Source: Pseudozyma flocculosa PF-1 (lineage: Eukaryota > Basidiomycota > Ustilaginomycetes > Ustilaginales > Ustilaginaceae). From it: 64,000 bases of DNA. The position numbers and the translations under genes are program-made. Below are positions 9,350 through 19,608 of the stretch, in pieces. The stretch covers positions 331,916-395,915 of the forward strand of contig NW_006920893.1 in NCBI RefSeq assembly GCF_000417875.1. Direction: 5' to 3'. Every line of letters starts with the position of its first letter. Position 1 is the stretch's first letter. Under the pieces are notes generated by a model. It had not been told where the DNA came from. It saw nothing but the letters and a program-made list of their open reading frames with translations, and searched no databases.

Positions 9350-11050
9350 TCAGCGTGCAGAGGCATGCCTCGAGTGCGGCGTTGGCGAAGACCTACTCTG
9401 GCCCAGCTTGTAGTCGGCCGGAGGTGCCTTCAGCTGCTTGCCCGCTGCTGGGTCCAGAGGCGGCAGGGGGCTCTCGGGCGGCGTGGGGACCATGCTCGAG
9501 TTCATGCTGGCGTTGTAGCCGCCGGGGCTCGGAGGATTGAGCATCATCATTGGCGGCGGAGGCGGCATACCCCACGGCATGGTGGTTGGAGGGCCATAGA
9601 AGGACATGGGCCGGGCCATTGCCATGTGCGGCGACGGTTGCTGCTGGTGCTGCTGCTGGTAGGGTCCATGGAGGCTGTGCATTGATCCGGACATCGGGAC
9701 CGTGTAGCCTGCCATGTAGGGCGACATGCCTGGCGGTGGCAAGTCGTATGGGCTCACCGGCATCGCCAACATCGGCGGTGTCGGCGGCGCGAATGCGGGG
9801 CTCCAGGTGCCGCTGTGGGGCATCGGAGGAGCGACGAAATCCATCTGCGACTGCCGCCGGCTCATCCTCTTGGCGCTGCCACCGGCCTGGGAGTCGCTGC
9901 CGCGGTACGCCTCGCCTGCCCACTCAGCCGGAATCTGACTCTTGCGCCTCGACTGCGACTGCGATTGCGGTTGCGACTGCATCTGCGGCTGGGAAAGCGT
10001 CGAGCGCCTGCGGTCCTCGCGGCTTTGCTCGCGGGGATGCCTGGACGCGCGCTTGTCAGACTGTGCAATGTCCGACTGGGTGCGCGCGCGATCGCCGAGC
10101 TTCTTCTCGGGATTGAGCGGCGATCCCGCAAATGCGCTGCTGCGGCGATTAGCCTGCAGGCGCTGGGCCTGCTGCTCGCTGAGCGAGGCGCGGTTGAGCG
10201 GGGGCCTCTCGACTGTCTCGTTGATTTCGGCAGTCGAGCTTGATCTCGGCAGGTGCGAAAGTCGCGAGCGGCCCTGGCTTCCCTGACGGATGGAGCCGGC
10301 AGGCGACGAAGAGGTCGTGGTACCCGCTGCAGGCATCATAGGGACCGCTGACGTCGGGCGCTCCGACGACAGCTCGATGCTGTCGTGGCGTGTGTGCGAC
10401 TGCTCGGTGGAATGCGAGGGCGGCGCCGACAACTTCTGCACGGACCCGGACGACGCGGTCTCGGCGACGGCCGAGGGCGTGAAGTGAATATGCTTTGCCA
10501 GGATGCGCGCGAGCTGCTGCAGATTGTTGCTGCGTCCGTCGTACTTGGGCCTGGCCTTGACGAGCATTTCTGCAGAGTTATAGGAAAGAGTGGCGCGGAC
10601 GCAGGAGACATCAATGTCCGGCCAATTGGGTCGCCATGGTTGCAACGGCTGCTTCAAGCGGACAGTGCACTTACTCGTGGCGTGGAGGATCTCGGCATCG
10701 TTCCACAAGGTCCAACCAAGCTCTTGTCGTCGGCAAATGCCCCGCCACATGGGGCTGTTGATGTCCTGGATCGACGTCACCATCCCGTCTCTCTCCACGC
10801 TGATGTCAAACACCTGCGCCGAGGCGCTCTGCCCGGCGACTGGATCGACCTTGAGTGCCCAATGCTCGGTCTCCAGGCCGCGGTGATGCATGGCCGCCTT
10901 GAGGCCGCCCGAGTCGATGCCGGCAAGGTCCACGGGAATCTGCTGCTGATCCAGCGGGACCGCGATCAGCGTCATCTTCCTAGCCTGCGGGTGGGGTGGC
11001 GGCGCCGCCACTTCGACCACCGCGTTGGACTTGGAGGCGCAGTTCCCCAT
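9350..11050 (-). CDS. Predicted N-myristoylated protein of unknown function (two exons)
   Basis: Exons 11050-10675 and 10569-9350 give about 531 aa. The 105-nt intron has a GTAAGT donor and a CTGCAG acceptor, phase 1. Because it is a multiple of three with no stop, an unspliced 566-aa frame also exists. The N-terminus MGNCASK fits the N-myristoylation rule (Gly2, Ser6) with Cys4 available for palmitoylation, so membrane attachment is likely. Residues 25-150 look like one folded domain: TEHWALKV with His63, then WTLWNDAEIL, then YDGRSNNLQQLARILAKHI. The spacing recalls permuted papain-like (LRAT/PPPDE) proteins, but the expected Cys of an NCQ-type motif is Leu142 here. Residues 160-531 are disordered, rich in Ser/Gln/Pro/Met, with many PPP and MPP runs. 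I do not recognise the family by name. Confidence 0.75.
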   Translation of the reverse strand: MGNCASKSNAVVEVAAPPPHPQARKMTLIAVPLDQQQIPVDLAGIDSGGLKAAMHHRGLETEHWALKVDPVAGQSASAQVFDISVERDGMVTSIQDINSPMWRGICRRQELGWTLWNDAEILHATSKCTVRLKQPLQPWRPNWPDIDVSCVRATLSYNSAEMLVKARPKYDGRSNNLQQLARILAKHIHFTPSAVAETASSGSVQKLSAPPSHSTEQSHTRHDSIELSSERPTSAVPMMPAAGTTTSSSPAGSIRQGSQGRSRLSHLPRSSSTAEINETVERPPLNRASLSEQQAQRLQANRRSSAFAGSPLNPEKKLGDRARTQSDIAQSDKRASRHPREQSREDRRRSTLSQPQMQSQPQSQSQSRRKSQIPAEWAGEAYRGSDSQAGGSAKRMSRRQSQMDFVAPPMPHSGTWSPAFAPPTPPMLAMPVSPYDLPPPGMSPYMAGYTVPMSGSMHSLHGPYQQQHQQQPSPHMAMARPMSFYGPPTTMPWGMPPPPPMMMLNPPSPGGYNASMNSSMVPTPPESPLPPLDPAAGKQLKAPPADYKLGQSRSSPTPHSRHASAR

Positions 11051-14000
11051 GATGCCGAGTGCAGGGGTGGGCCGAGGAGAAAATGTCCTCTCTGGGCTGA
11101 GGCCGATATCGACTAGGCAGGACGATCCTTGCCACAGCTAGACGCCAAGAGGAGGGCGCCGATCGATGGCCTCGAAAGGGAGGCCTGTTTCTTCGTTTCG
11201 CTTCAGTCCCGAGCCGCGAGCATCGCAAGGGTGCCTTTGTCGCTGTGCTTCGCTCGTTGTCCACGTGAACAGGGACAAGGTAGTAGTACCCTGTGAAGGC
11301 GGTCAAGTCACCAAGACGAGGGGGTTGGTGCCGATGAGGAAAGTCAGCAAACATATTGCCCAAGAGCCGCAATGGTCGGTCGGTATCGTTTCAGGGGCGC
11401 CTCCACGTTGGAAAGATGCACTCACCCCGTTGAACGCCAGGAGATCTCAGGCCAGGCCCAGGGGAGGATCCTGCCGTGGTCACCTGCGCAGAGACGGGTC
11501 TGACGTTATCGGGCCAACAAATGGCGGATAGACGGAACGCAGCCGCGTAGACCAAGGTGTTGCGCTGACTCGGTGGCGAGCGATGGTTTCCGCCGTGGTT
11601 TGTTTTTCCTCTCTGCTGCCCGGTCCGGAGCCTGTTTACGAGGGGACTAGGCGGAGGCGACAAAGGCTGCGACTTGCGACACTGCGAATGGACCGTACGG
11701 GCGGGGTATCGTTTGTTTGGGATGGCGGCAGGGACGAGGGAGCAGGCAGAGGACAGCGACAAGCGGGCCGGGAGAAGGGGTGGGGTATCGAGGATGGAGG
11801 ATGGCAGGCGGGAAGCAAGAAGGCAAGCCGGCGCGCGGCGATGTTGGCTCATCCCAGACCGGCACGGCGCCTCCGTCGGAGGGAGGGCACACCGCACCGC
11901 AGGTGGGCAGAGCAAAGAGCGACGAGGGCATCTGTAGGCAACAACAGCGCGCACGCCCACGCACCAGCGAGTGGGGTGCGGAAGGGCCGACCCGGCCAGA
12001 GGTTCAAAAGGTGGCAAAGAAGCACAACGTGAGCCAAGACCGGAATGGGCCCGCCAAACAGAAGAAGAGAGAGGCCAGGAGAGCTCCATCCAGCGCACAT
12101 TGGCCCGCCTGCGTGTCGTCGCGGGCGCGCTGCCCACCTGCCCACCTGCCTGGCCTGCCTGCCTGCCTGCCTGCCTGCCTGCCCGCCTCGCGGTCGGCTG
12201 GCTGGGCAGACATACAGAGAGTCCGCAGGCAGACAGACAGGCGGCAGGCTGGGCAGGTCAGCCGGGCCAATGTGGTGCAGCATGGCATGGCATGACAAGC
12301 GATGGCCTTGGTCGATCTCCTCTGGATGGTACGGTCGGTGCTGGTGGAGCCTTACCTAGTACCTTAGCTAGCCTGCCGCGCGTACCAACGCCCAGGCAGG
12401 TTCCAGCATCCACCGCGTGGGCTTGGCTGGGTCGGTGGGTCGGTGGGTCGGTGTGCTCGCTGGCCATCCCCAGCGTCGCCTTCCCTTTGCCCGACGATTC
12501 TCTCTTTGTCCGTACGGCCGCCGCGAGGTTACGAGACGGTGCGCCCTGCGACCGAGGTGGGCCGAAACAGGTCGACGTCGGAGCTGCAACGGCGAGGATC
12601 TCGAGCGGCAGCAGCCCAACACGCACGCACGCACGTAGAAAAAAGGTCTCGGCCTTGGTCGCGGACTACTGCGAGCCCGCCAGATGGAGGCCCTCGCCTC
12701 GACCCCCTCTTGGCTTCGGCTCGGCTTCCGGCGCCGGCGCTCCTTTTCTGGAACCCATGCTAAAGCTCGCCGCTTGCTCCTCCTCCCTCCGCCCTCTCGG
12801 CTTGGGCCGCCCATGGGAGCGTCAGCCCGCCACGGAACTCTTGCTACTCTTACCACTCTAGTCTTACATAGCTGAGCTCGACCTTCAGCTTCCCTCAACC
12901 ACGCCTGGCCGTTTGGTGACACTGGGCGAAGCAAGCAACCCAGCTGAGGCAAACGTAACGTACGGCGCGGCCCCAACGGCTGGCTCCCTCATGCACGCCC
13001 GTTGACGGGTCGGTGGGCAACTTGGAAGCCGTTTCCTGTCACTTTCCGCCCGCGAGTCAGCGCAATGTCCGGCGCCCTGCTCCGTCGCGTATACCGTTAC
13101 GTTGTATGCAAGCACTACACTAGCTGCCTGACGCCATCTCTTCGAGCCCACCGGTCAAACCTCCTTCTGTTGTCGAACGGCCGCCGCACACCGACTACGT
13201 ACTCTGCCACACTACTGAGCTTGCTGGTGGTGAAGGGCAGCGTATCGGGCTCGGCCAACAGGCTCGGACGCGTACAGGCCACAAGAAGGTCCTGCCACAC
13301 AGAGAGAGAATGAGCGAGGTTTGTAGAGAAGGGGAGCAAGGAAGTGTGAAGGATCGCGAAAGCAGGCAGGGCATAAGCACGGGTCGCTTCTCCCGTTCGG
13401 GCTTGGCGAGCAAGCTTGTCCAGGGCTGGCAGACGGTCGCTTGCTGAGCGCATGCTTGCTCGCTGGCTGGCTTACCATGCGCCTCGCACCGCATGCACGA
13501 TAGGCATACGTGTGCTTGCGGCGCTGCCTGGTGGTACCAACGGCTACGGAGGTACGGTAGCAAGGAGCAGCAGCTAAGCTGGCCGGCCCCTAGCCGCTCG
13601 AACAAAGAGGAGCTTGCTCGACGCGGAAGTCCATGGCCAAGCAGACCTTTCTCTGCTTCCTTTTCTCTCTTCTTCTATATTCTCTCGCTTTCTCTTCTCT
13701 TCTTGGTCACGCCCCAGGTAACTCAACTGGCGGCTCTGCTTCTCGGCGCTTACGCTCGCCCAGTCCGTTGCTGCTGATCACTTGCAGAGTCTCAGGGCAG
13801 CGGGGCACGAAGCTGGGCGCTTCGTGGTGGCAAGCACGTGTGCCCAACCGAATCAGAGCAACTCCGGTGCGCGAGGTGCGCATGGACCCCCTCGCTGGGC
13901 TTCTAGAGGATTGACACTATCATTTGGCAGCCAGGCGTGGCAGTTCGGGTCCTGGCCTGCTGCACGAGAAGGATCCTTCTCGCGTGAACTCGATGCATGC

Positions 14001-14800
14001 GCCCTTGCACGACAAGCTACAGTCGGCAGGCCTACGGGTCTGGCAAGCTCTCGCCAGCACGGCGCGACGTCCACGCCTGCACTACGTACCTACATATGTG
14101 TATATATACTGTAGATGGTGGCGCACGCACTGTGCATACAGCAGAAAGGCCCCGTCACTCTTGCCTCGCGCAGGAAGCTGTAGATCCAGGCAGGACGACG
14201 AACGAATAAACGTTTGTCGGTCATCACGAAACCAGAAGCAAGCTTGCTTGGGGCTTGCAGTTCGTCACGCTGATTATTCCACTGGGCCAGCACTTGCGAG
14301 AGCTCAAGGGTTACCTTGAAGAACCTGGTCATCGTCGTCGACGGGCAACGCTGCACCGCCGACACGCCGCGGGCGCAGCAGCTACACCATCCAAGGCGTT
14401 GCTGCGCAAGCTATGTAGGCAGAGGCTGCGCATCTAGCCCAACGTTGCGCAGCGATTCGGTCTGGGCGTCAACCTGGAGGCTCCGGAGCAATCAAGCTGA
14501 GCCATCCCGCTGCAAGCGACGCAGGCGTTGCACGGACAACGGCCGACGTGTCAGAGTAGTGCCGGCTCGACATGGCGGGGATTTTTTCATCGGAAAAAAA
14601 GAAGACGTGGTGTGCTGGTTACCTACATCGTCGACCCCCGCCCGAAGACTCTGGCCACCGGTACGTGTGCCTCCTCGTCCGCTTCCTCGACCGTCATTGA
14701 ATCAGCACTGCGGATCAACATCGGATGCGACCGGAGAGCCGAGATACATGAGGGCTTGTCGTGGCCGTGCACGAATCGTTGTGAGTCAACCTTGCTCTGC
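11051..14800. other. Gene-poor stretch with CCTG microsatellites
   Basis: These 3.75 kb hold no well-supported gene. Overlapping frames on both strands (for example 11391-12137 on -, 11971-12861 on +) translate to Arg/Pro/Ala/Cys-rich noise. A (CCTG)n tract lies at about 12148-12184, with related CCTGCC motifs to 12260, GTCGGTGG repeats at 12430-12450 and an ACGC run at 12620-12637. A TATATATA stretch sits at 14100-14108. The only candidate gene is the speculative small secreted protein listed at 13633-13906. The right end is the 3' flank of LAS1. Confidence 0.55.
13633..13906 (+). CDS. Speculative small secreted Cys-containing protein (two exons)
   Basis: Exon 1 13633-13717 and exon 2 13788-13906 would encode 67 aa. 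The 70-nt intron has a GTAACT donor, a good branch-like CTGAT 15 nt before the acceptor, and a TTGCAG acceptor, phase 1. The first 25 residues (MAKQTFLCFLFSLLLYSLAF...) look like a secretion signal. The predicted mature part is about 40 aa with three cysteines (Cys47, Cys56, Cys59). Without splicing the frame gives 93 aa. No homologue is recognised, there is no clear promoter, and a frame this short may arise by chance in pyrimidine-rich DNA. It is listed because signal peptide and splice signals coincide in an otherwise gene-free region. Confidence 0.2.
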
Positions 14801-17167
14801 TCAAAAGGCGAGGCTGAGCGCCGGGACACGACCTTCCAGGCATCCGATCGGCGTGGGAGTCCAGCGCGGTCCGGCCCGAGCCCATCCGGCTGGCAGTTCA
14901 GACATTGCTGCGACTGCCGCCGCCGCATCGCCGCCGTCGTTACCGTCACCCCCGCTGCCGGCGGCTCCTGTGAGGAGAGCTCGGGTCCCGTGCCTTTCCG
15001 CGTCGGCGCTGGACCTGTGCAGCTGCTCCAGCCGCGCCTCCATCTCTGCCAGCTCACCCTCGAATCCAGTCTCGGCCACCGCCTGTGCATCGGCGCCATC
15101 CCCAGCTCCCGTGTCATCGCTAGGAGCCACTTCGACAGCGACAGCCTGGGCGCCTTCGGCGTCGCTTGCGCTGGCTGCAGTCGCAGATGCCGATTCTGCA
15201 GCGGCAGCTGCGGCTGAGGGAGCGGCGCCGCTGTCATCGCCGGCTTCTGCCGAAGCCGTCCTGACCTCTGCCTCGGCGGTCTCGGCTTTTGCGAACAGAT
15301 CAGACACGCCGAGACTGACCGAGGATTCGAGGACCGGGAGAAGCGGCGCGATCGCCGCCGAGAGCCTATCGCTCAAGCTGCCCACCAGGCGCAGCAGCGA
15401 GATCGTACTGGGAGGGCGAGCAGTGGAGGGATTGCAGCGCAGGTCAGTCCCTTTTTTCCTGTCATGCTTCTTCCTTTTGACCGGATATGCAGCTCGCAGG
15501 ACGCGCAGAGCAGCGGCAACTCACCCTTCCGCCGGCAGACGCAGACACTGCTCGATGACGGCCATCTCAAGAGTCTTGGCAGCGCCGCGGTGGATCTCTG
15601 TCACATCTTCGCCCATCATCTGGCCATCGACAACGATGAGGTGCCGCAGCCACGCCTCGGCCGTCTTCTTGTAGGTCGGCTGGATCCAGGCATCGCGCCT
15701 CCAGTCTTCATCCTCCCCTTCTGCTCTCGACGAGCTGCCGTCCGACGCGGACTCTGGCGTCTCCGGTGCCGAGTAGGCGAGTGAGGCGATGAGCTCCTCA
15801 AAAAGGACAGTGAGGAAGGGCAGTCCTAGGTTGGCGCGGAGGTAGGCGATGAGCGGGGACCACGTCTCCTCCAACTCTGATGGCAAGACGATGGCGTCGG
15901 CCTGGGCGGATGCGCGGACGCGCTTGGCCTTGGAGAGTGGAACGATGCCGCCAGGCTTGAGCAGCGCATCGATCAGGTCCTTGTTGGCGGCCCGGACCAG
16001 CTCGGCATCATACCCATTGGTGTCGTCCGCCCAGGCACTTTCATCTTCAATCTCTTCTCTGGTCCGCTTTCTCCCCATCCTCGACGCGATGAGCTTCGAC
16101 GGGGCGCCTGCGACCATCATCCTCGAAGTGGTCCAGCTGTAGATGCCCTTGAACAGCCTGACGACGTCGGCTCGCTGGCGACCGGCGAGGCTATTGTCCC
16201 TGACGATGGCCTTGCCGAGCTTCTTGTAGGACTTGACGAGGGTACGGATCTGCTCAAGCGCGTCCGACCGCTCCTTGCGCTGCTGTTCGTCGCTGGGTGC
16301 GGCTCGCACCTGGACAATCGTCGAGGCGACCTCGCTCGATGTGGAAGGAGCAGCGTTCTCGTCTCGGCCGTTCTGCTGGGCGAAAAGAGTGGGGGCCCAG
16401 AAGTTGCGATGAAGCCACTCGAGAGCCTACGACGGGGAGCGAGGGGGCGCAAATGTGATCCGACAAATGGCGTGGCTCCAATCAGCTTTCAAAGTGTCAC
16501 ACTCTGCAAAGCGGACCATCGGGGCGAGCGTGGCTCGAGCTTCGGGTCCACTCACAGCTCTGGTGGCTTCTCTGCACACTGTGAGGCTGGGCAGATCCTC
16601 GTGCGTGCCTGCGTGCCTGAGCTCGACGAACCAGTGGGGCAAGCCGATGCGCGCGGCGATGGCTGCGATGGACTGGGCAAAGTTGCCCGACTGGTAGGAA
16701 TCGACGATGGAGTTGACAAAACGAGTGATAGCCATGGTGTAGTTCATGCGAATGCCGAGCTCGGCACCACCGCCTATCCTCTCGAGCGGCGACGAGTAGG
16801 CGGCAGAAGACGAGGATGGCGGGGACGGCGAGGAGAAGCCATCACCGAGCGCGATCCGCTGCATGTGCTCATCGAGCAGGGTGGCCTGGACGAGGGAGGC
16901 GGTGGACTCGACAGCATATGGGCAGGACGATCTGTTCATCCACAGCTGGACGAGGGAGAGAGCGAATCTGCGGTCCGGAGGCGAAGGAGCAAGCGGTGCA
17001 GGGGCGGAAGGCCCCGAGGCAGCATCCGAGAGTTGGCCCTTGTCGTGGTTGCCATCGTTGCGGGGTGGAGCGAGAAAGGCGGCCGATTCAGGGTAGAGAT
17101 GGCGATATATGGCGAGCAGCTGGGCGTGCTGTGGGCCTTCGAACGGAGTTCTGCGAGGCAGCCTCAT
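14801..17167 (-). CDS. LAS1: Las1-type pre-rRNA endonuclease (three exons)
   Basis: Exons 17167-16556, 16426-15525 and 15458-14801 give about 723 aa. Introns are 129 nt (phase 0) and 66 nt (phase 2), both with GTGAGT donors. Las1 is the HEPN-domain nuclease that cuts ITS2 in pre-rRNA together with the kinase Grc3. The start MRLPRRTPFE is preferred because the frame upstream runs into a GA-dinucleotide tract. The HEPN core spans about residues 65-215: ASLVQATLLDE, AITRFVNSIVDSYQSGNFAQ, IGLPHWFVELRHAGTHEDLP and ATRALEWLHRNFW. The catalytic R-x4-H motif is Arg184-His189. The C-terminus ends with LPAGW...PIGCLEGRVPALSLAF, also typical of the family. The region before it is Ala/Ser/Asp-rich. It is head-to-head with mitochondrial uL3m. 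Confidence 0.9.
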
Positions 17168-17556
17168 GCTGAGGGATCGCTGACAGCTGACAAGGACGAA
17201 GAGTGCAAGAGCAAAGGTAGCCCCAGAGAGAGAGAGAGAGACAGAGAGAGACAGAGAGAGAGAGACAGAGAGAGAGAGACAGAGAGAGAGAGACAGAGAG
17301 AGAGAGAGAAGAATAGTGGTACGGAGTGCGGTCGGGTCGTTGGAGAGTCGGCGGTCGGCGGTCGGAGGGTCGAGGTGGACGGAGGTCGGACGGAACCGGA
17401 AAGGAACGGCGGACGCGAGGTACAACGTNNNNNNNNNNNNNNNNNNNNCCGACCCGACCGACTACCCCCTTCCCCCCTACCCTACTTCCGTCCGTCCGTC
17501 CGTCCGTCGTCGTCGTCGTCCGTCGTCCGCCTACGTCGTACTCGTTCGCGTCTCTC

Positions 17557-17594
<38 letters not shown>

Positions 17595-17695
17595 ATATAT
17601 ACGCATCTGCACCTACGCATTCCAGCCATATACCATCAACTCGACCGAACCCCGACTCTGCGCCGAAGTCGACGCCAACGCCAACGAAACACATC
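17168..17695. promoter_or_regulatory. Divergent LAS1/uL3m promoter with GA and CT tracts
   Basis: Bidirectional promoter of 528 bp including a 20-nt gap. On the LAS1 side a long interrupted GA tract (about 17227-17311) forms its 5' leader. On the uL3m side a pure CT tract (about 17561-17591) is followed by TATATA at 17596-17601, 95 bp before the uL3m ATG. (TCCG)n and (TCG)n repeats lie at 17485-17530. The two tracts are complementary and face each other across the gap, forming an imperfect large inverted repeat. Confidence 0.6.
17429..17448. other. Assembly gap (20 N)
   Basis: A run of 20 N between GGTACAACGT and CCGACCCGACC. It lies in non-coding promoter DNA flanked by complementary GA-rich and CT-rich arms. 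A round 20-nt gap is often a placeholder, so the true length may differ. Confidence 0.95.
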
Positions 17696-19064
17696 ATGTC
17701 GGCCCTTCGACCGCCCGTCGCCCACAGGCAGGTACTTCTCGAACTTGTCCGCCAGCGCGCCCCCTCATCTTTCCACTCGTCAGCCGTCGGCGGCTTCCGG
17801 CCCGCGCAGTCGCCATCACACCGCCTCGGCAGCACCGTCCCCTCTTCGTCCTCAGTCCCCTGCTTGGCCTCGTCGTCGAGGCTTCTCCACACGTCCGCCC
17901 CTCGCTGCCTCGCACAGCCGGCCCAGCAGGCGTCCACCGCCAAGGAGACCCCAGCCTCTGAAAAGGCCACGCAGACCGTACAGGCGTCGGCGTGGACGCC
18001 GAACTCGCAGCGCGTCGGCCTCATTGCCATCAAGCAAGGCATGACTTCCTTCTTCCTCCCCAACGGCGAACGCATCCCCGCCACGGTTCTTCAGGTCCAC
18101 ACCAACCAGGTCTCGGCCCACATCGGCTTCGACAAGGATCCCAGCGAGAACCCTTACACGGCCATCCAGGTGGCCGCCGTCGATGCCAAGGGGCGCAATC
18201 ACATCACCAGGCAGGTGCTCGGTCACCTGCGCAAGGCCCACATCAAGAAGGCCAAGAAGGTCATTCGCGAATTCCCTGTCTCGCGGGATGCCATCGTGCC
18301 ACTAGGTGAGTGCCACTCGTGTGGCGTTTCGTCCCCGCTCTCCTGGCAGGCTCGTGGATCGCAAGCTCAACCCCGCCACCCATCCCGCCCCTCGAACATT
18401 CAAATCCTTCTCGGCGGCAGGCACCAAGCTGTCAGCTGTGCACTTTGTCCCCGGCCAATCGATCGATGTCCGCGCCATCACGAGAGGCAAGGGTTTCCAG
18501 GGTGTCATGAAGAGGTGGGACTTCAAGGGCCTTCGCGCATCGCACGGTGTCTCCATCTCGCACCGCTCGCATGGCTCCACCGGCCACTCGCAAGATCCAG
18601 GCCGCGTCTACCCGGGCAAGAAGATGGCCGGCCGCATGGGAGGGAACAAGCACAGCACCATCCACAGTGAGTCGGGCCCATCCGTCGGGCCTGTCTGCGC
18701 TTGGTCAGAGAATGCTGACTTGGCTCTCGCGCCGCGCCCCACCCACACACCCCCTCGCACCGCGTCCCACCGCCGAACAGACTTGCTCGTGCTGCGCGTC
18801 GATTCGACGAACGAGACGATTCTGGTCAAGGGCAACGTTCCAGGGCCCGAGGGGGCTCCCGTGACGCTGGTGGATGCGCAACGCCCCGCGTGGAAGGCGC
18901 AAAAGATCTTCCGACGCGGTCGCCTGCCGACGGGCGAAGCGCTGACGGGCAAGGAGGACGACTCCATCTACCTCGCGCAGGGAGTCCAGAAGCTCCCCTT
19001 CCCTGCCGGCGACGATAAGCTCGCCCGCACACTGCCGCCGGTTGTCGAGGTTGGCCTCAATTGA
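17696..19064 (+). CDS. MRPL9: Mitochondrial ribosomal protein uL3m (three exons)
   Basis: Exons 17696-18305, 18421-18666 and 18781-19064 give about 379 aa. Introns are 115 and 114 nt, both phase 1 with GTGAGT donors. This is the mitochondrial large-subunit protein uL3m (yeast Mrpl9). The N-terminal 95 residues are Ser/Arg/Ala-rich, as expected for a mitochondrial presequence plus linker. The mature part starts near [20 protein letters not shown]. The uL3 signature lies at about residues 225-285 ([44 protein letters not shown]). Exon 3 ends the barrel with [26 protein letters not shown]-like element lies upstream. The gene converges on eL36, so this locus pairs a mitochondrial with a cytosolic ribosomal protein. 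Confidence 0.93.
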
Positions 19065-19608
19065 TTCGCGCCGCGCCATGCGCACGGAGAGTAGTTAGAA
19101 GCAGTCACACCAACCATCCAACAGGGTCCCTCAGTGCAGCGATCTCTCGAGCCGACGGGCGCTGTGCACAACGTGCCAAGCAGACGCAAGACCAGCGCTG
19201 GTCGCCCAGTGAAAAGAGGAAGAACGTGAGGGAAAAAGACGCCGGACGAGAGTCTTGTCGCCTTAGCTTTTCGGTGCATGGTGCATGTGTGCGTGGGCAG
19301 ACGCGGGGCAGTGGCGGGGTAGTAGGGAGGCTCAGCAGCTTCACAGCCTGGGGCCGGGGCTGACGAGGGACGAAGAGGTGGCTTTTGGCTTTTTGCGCCG
19401 CTGTGGGGCGCCCTTTTTGCGTGCGAAGTGTGTGGAAGGAGCCAGAAAAGTATACATGCGACCAGCGGACGAGACGATCATCCCAGCGAGAGCGCCACAA
19501 ATGTGTAGCGCCGCGATGTGGTCTCGTCGCGTCGTCCCGGCACTCGAACCGAGCGTCCTTCATCCTTGCTCGGCTGAGCGGGAAAAGACCTCGAAGAGAG
19601 AGGAGCGC
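19065..19608. other. Convergent 3' flanks of uL3m and eL36
   Basis: 544 bp between two stop codons facing each other. Frames on both strands are short and show no domain. No gene is seen. Confidence 0.55.

Noticed and set aside
11391..12137. 248-aa minus-strand frame in the gene-poor region
   Set aside because: Overlaps equally long frames on the other strand. Composition is Arg/Pro/Ser noise, with no splice-consistent extension or recognisable domain.
16409..18670. 753-aa plus-strand frame spanning the 20-N gap
   Set aside because: Its first part is antisense to LAS1, it reads through N, and only the segment from 17696 to 18305 is a real exon (uL3m).
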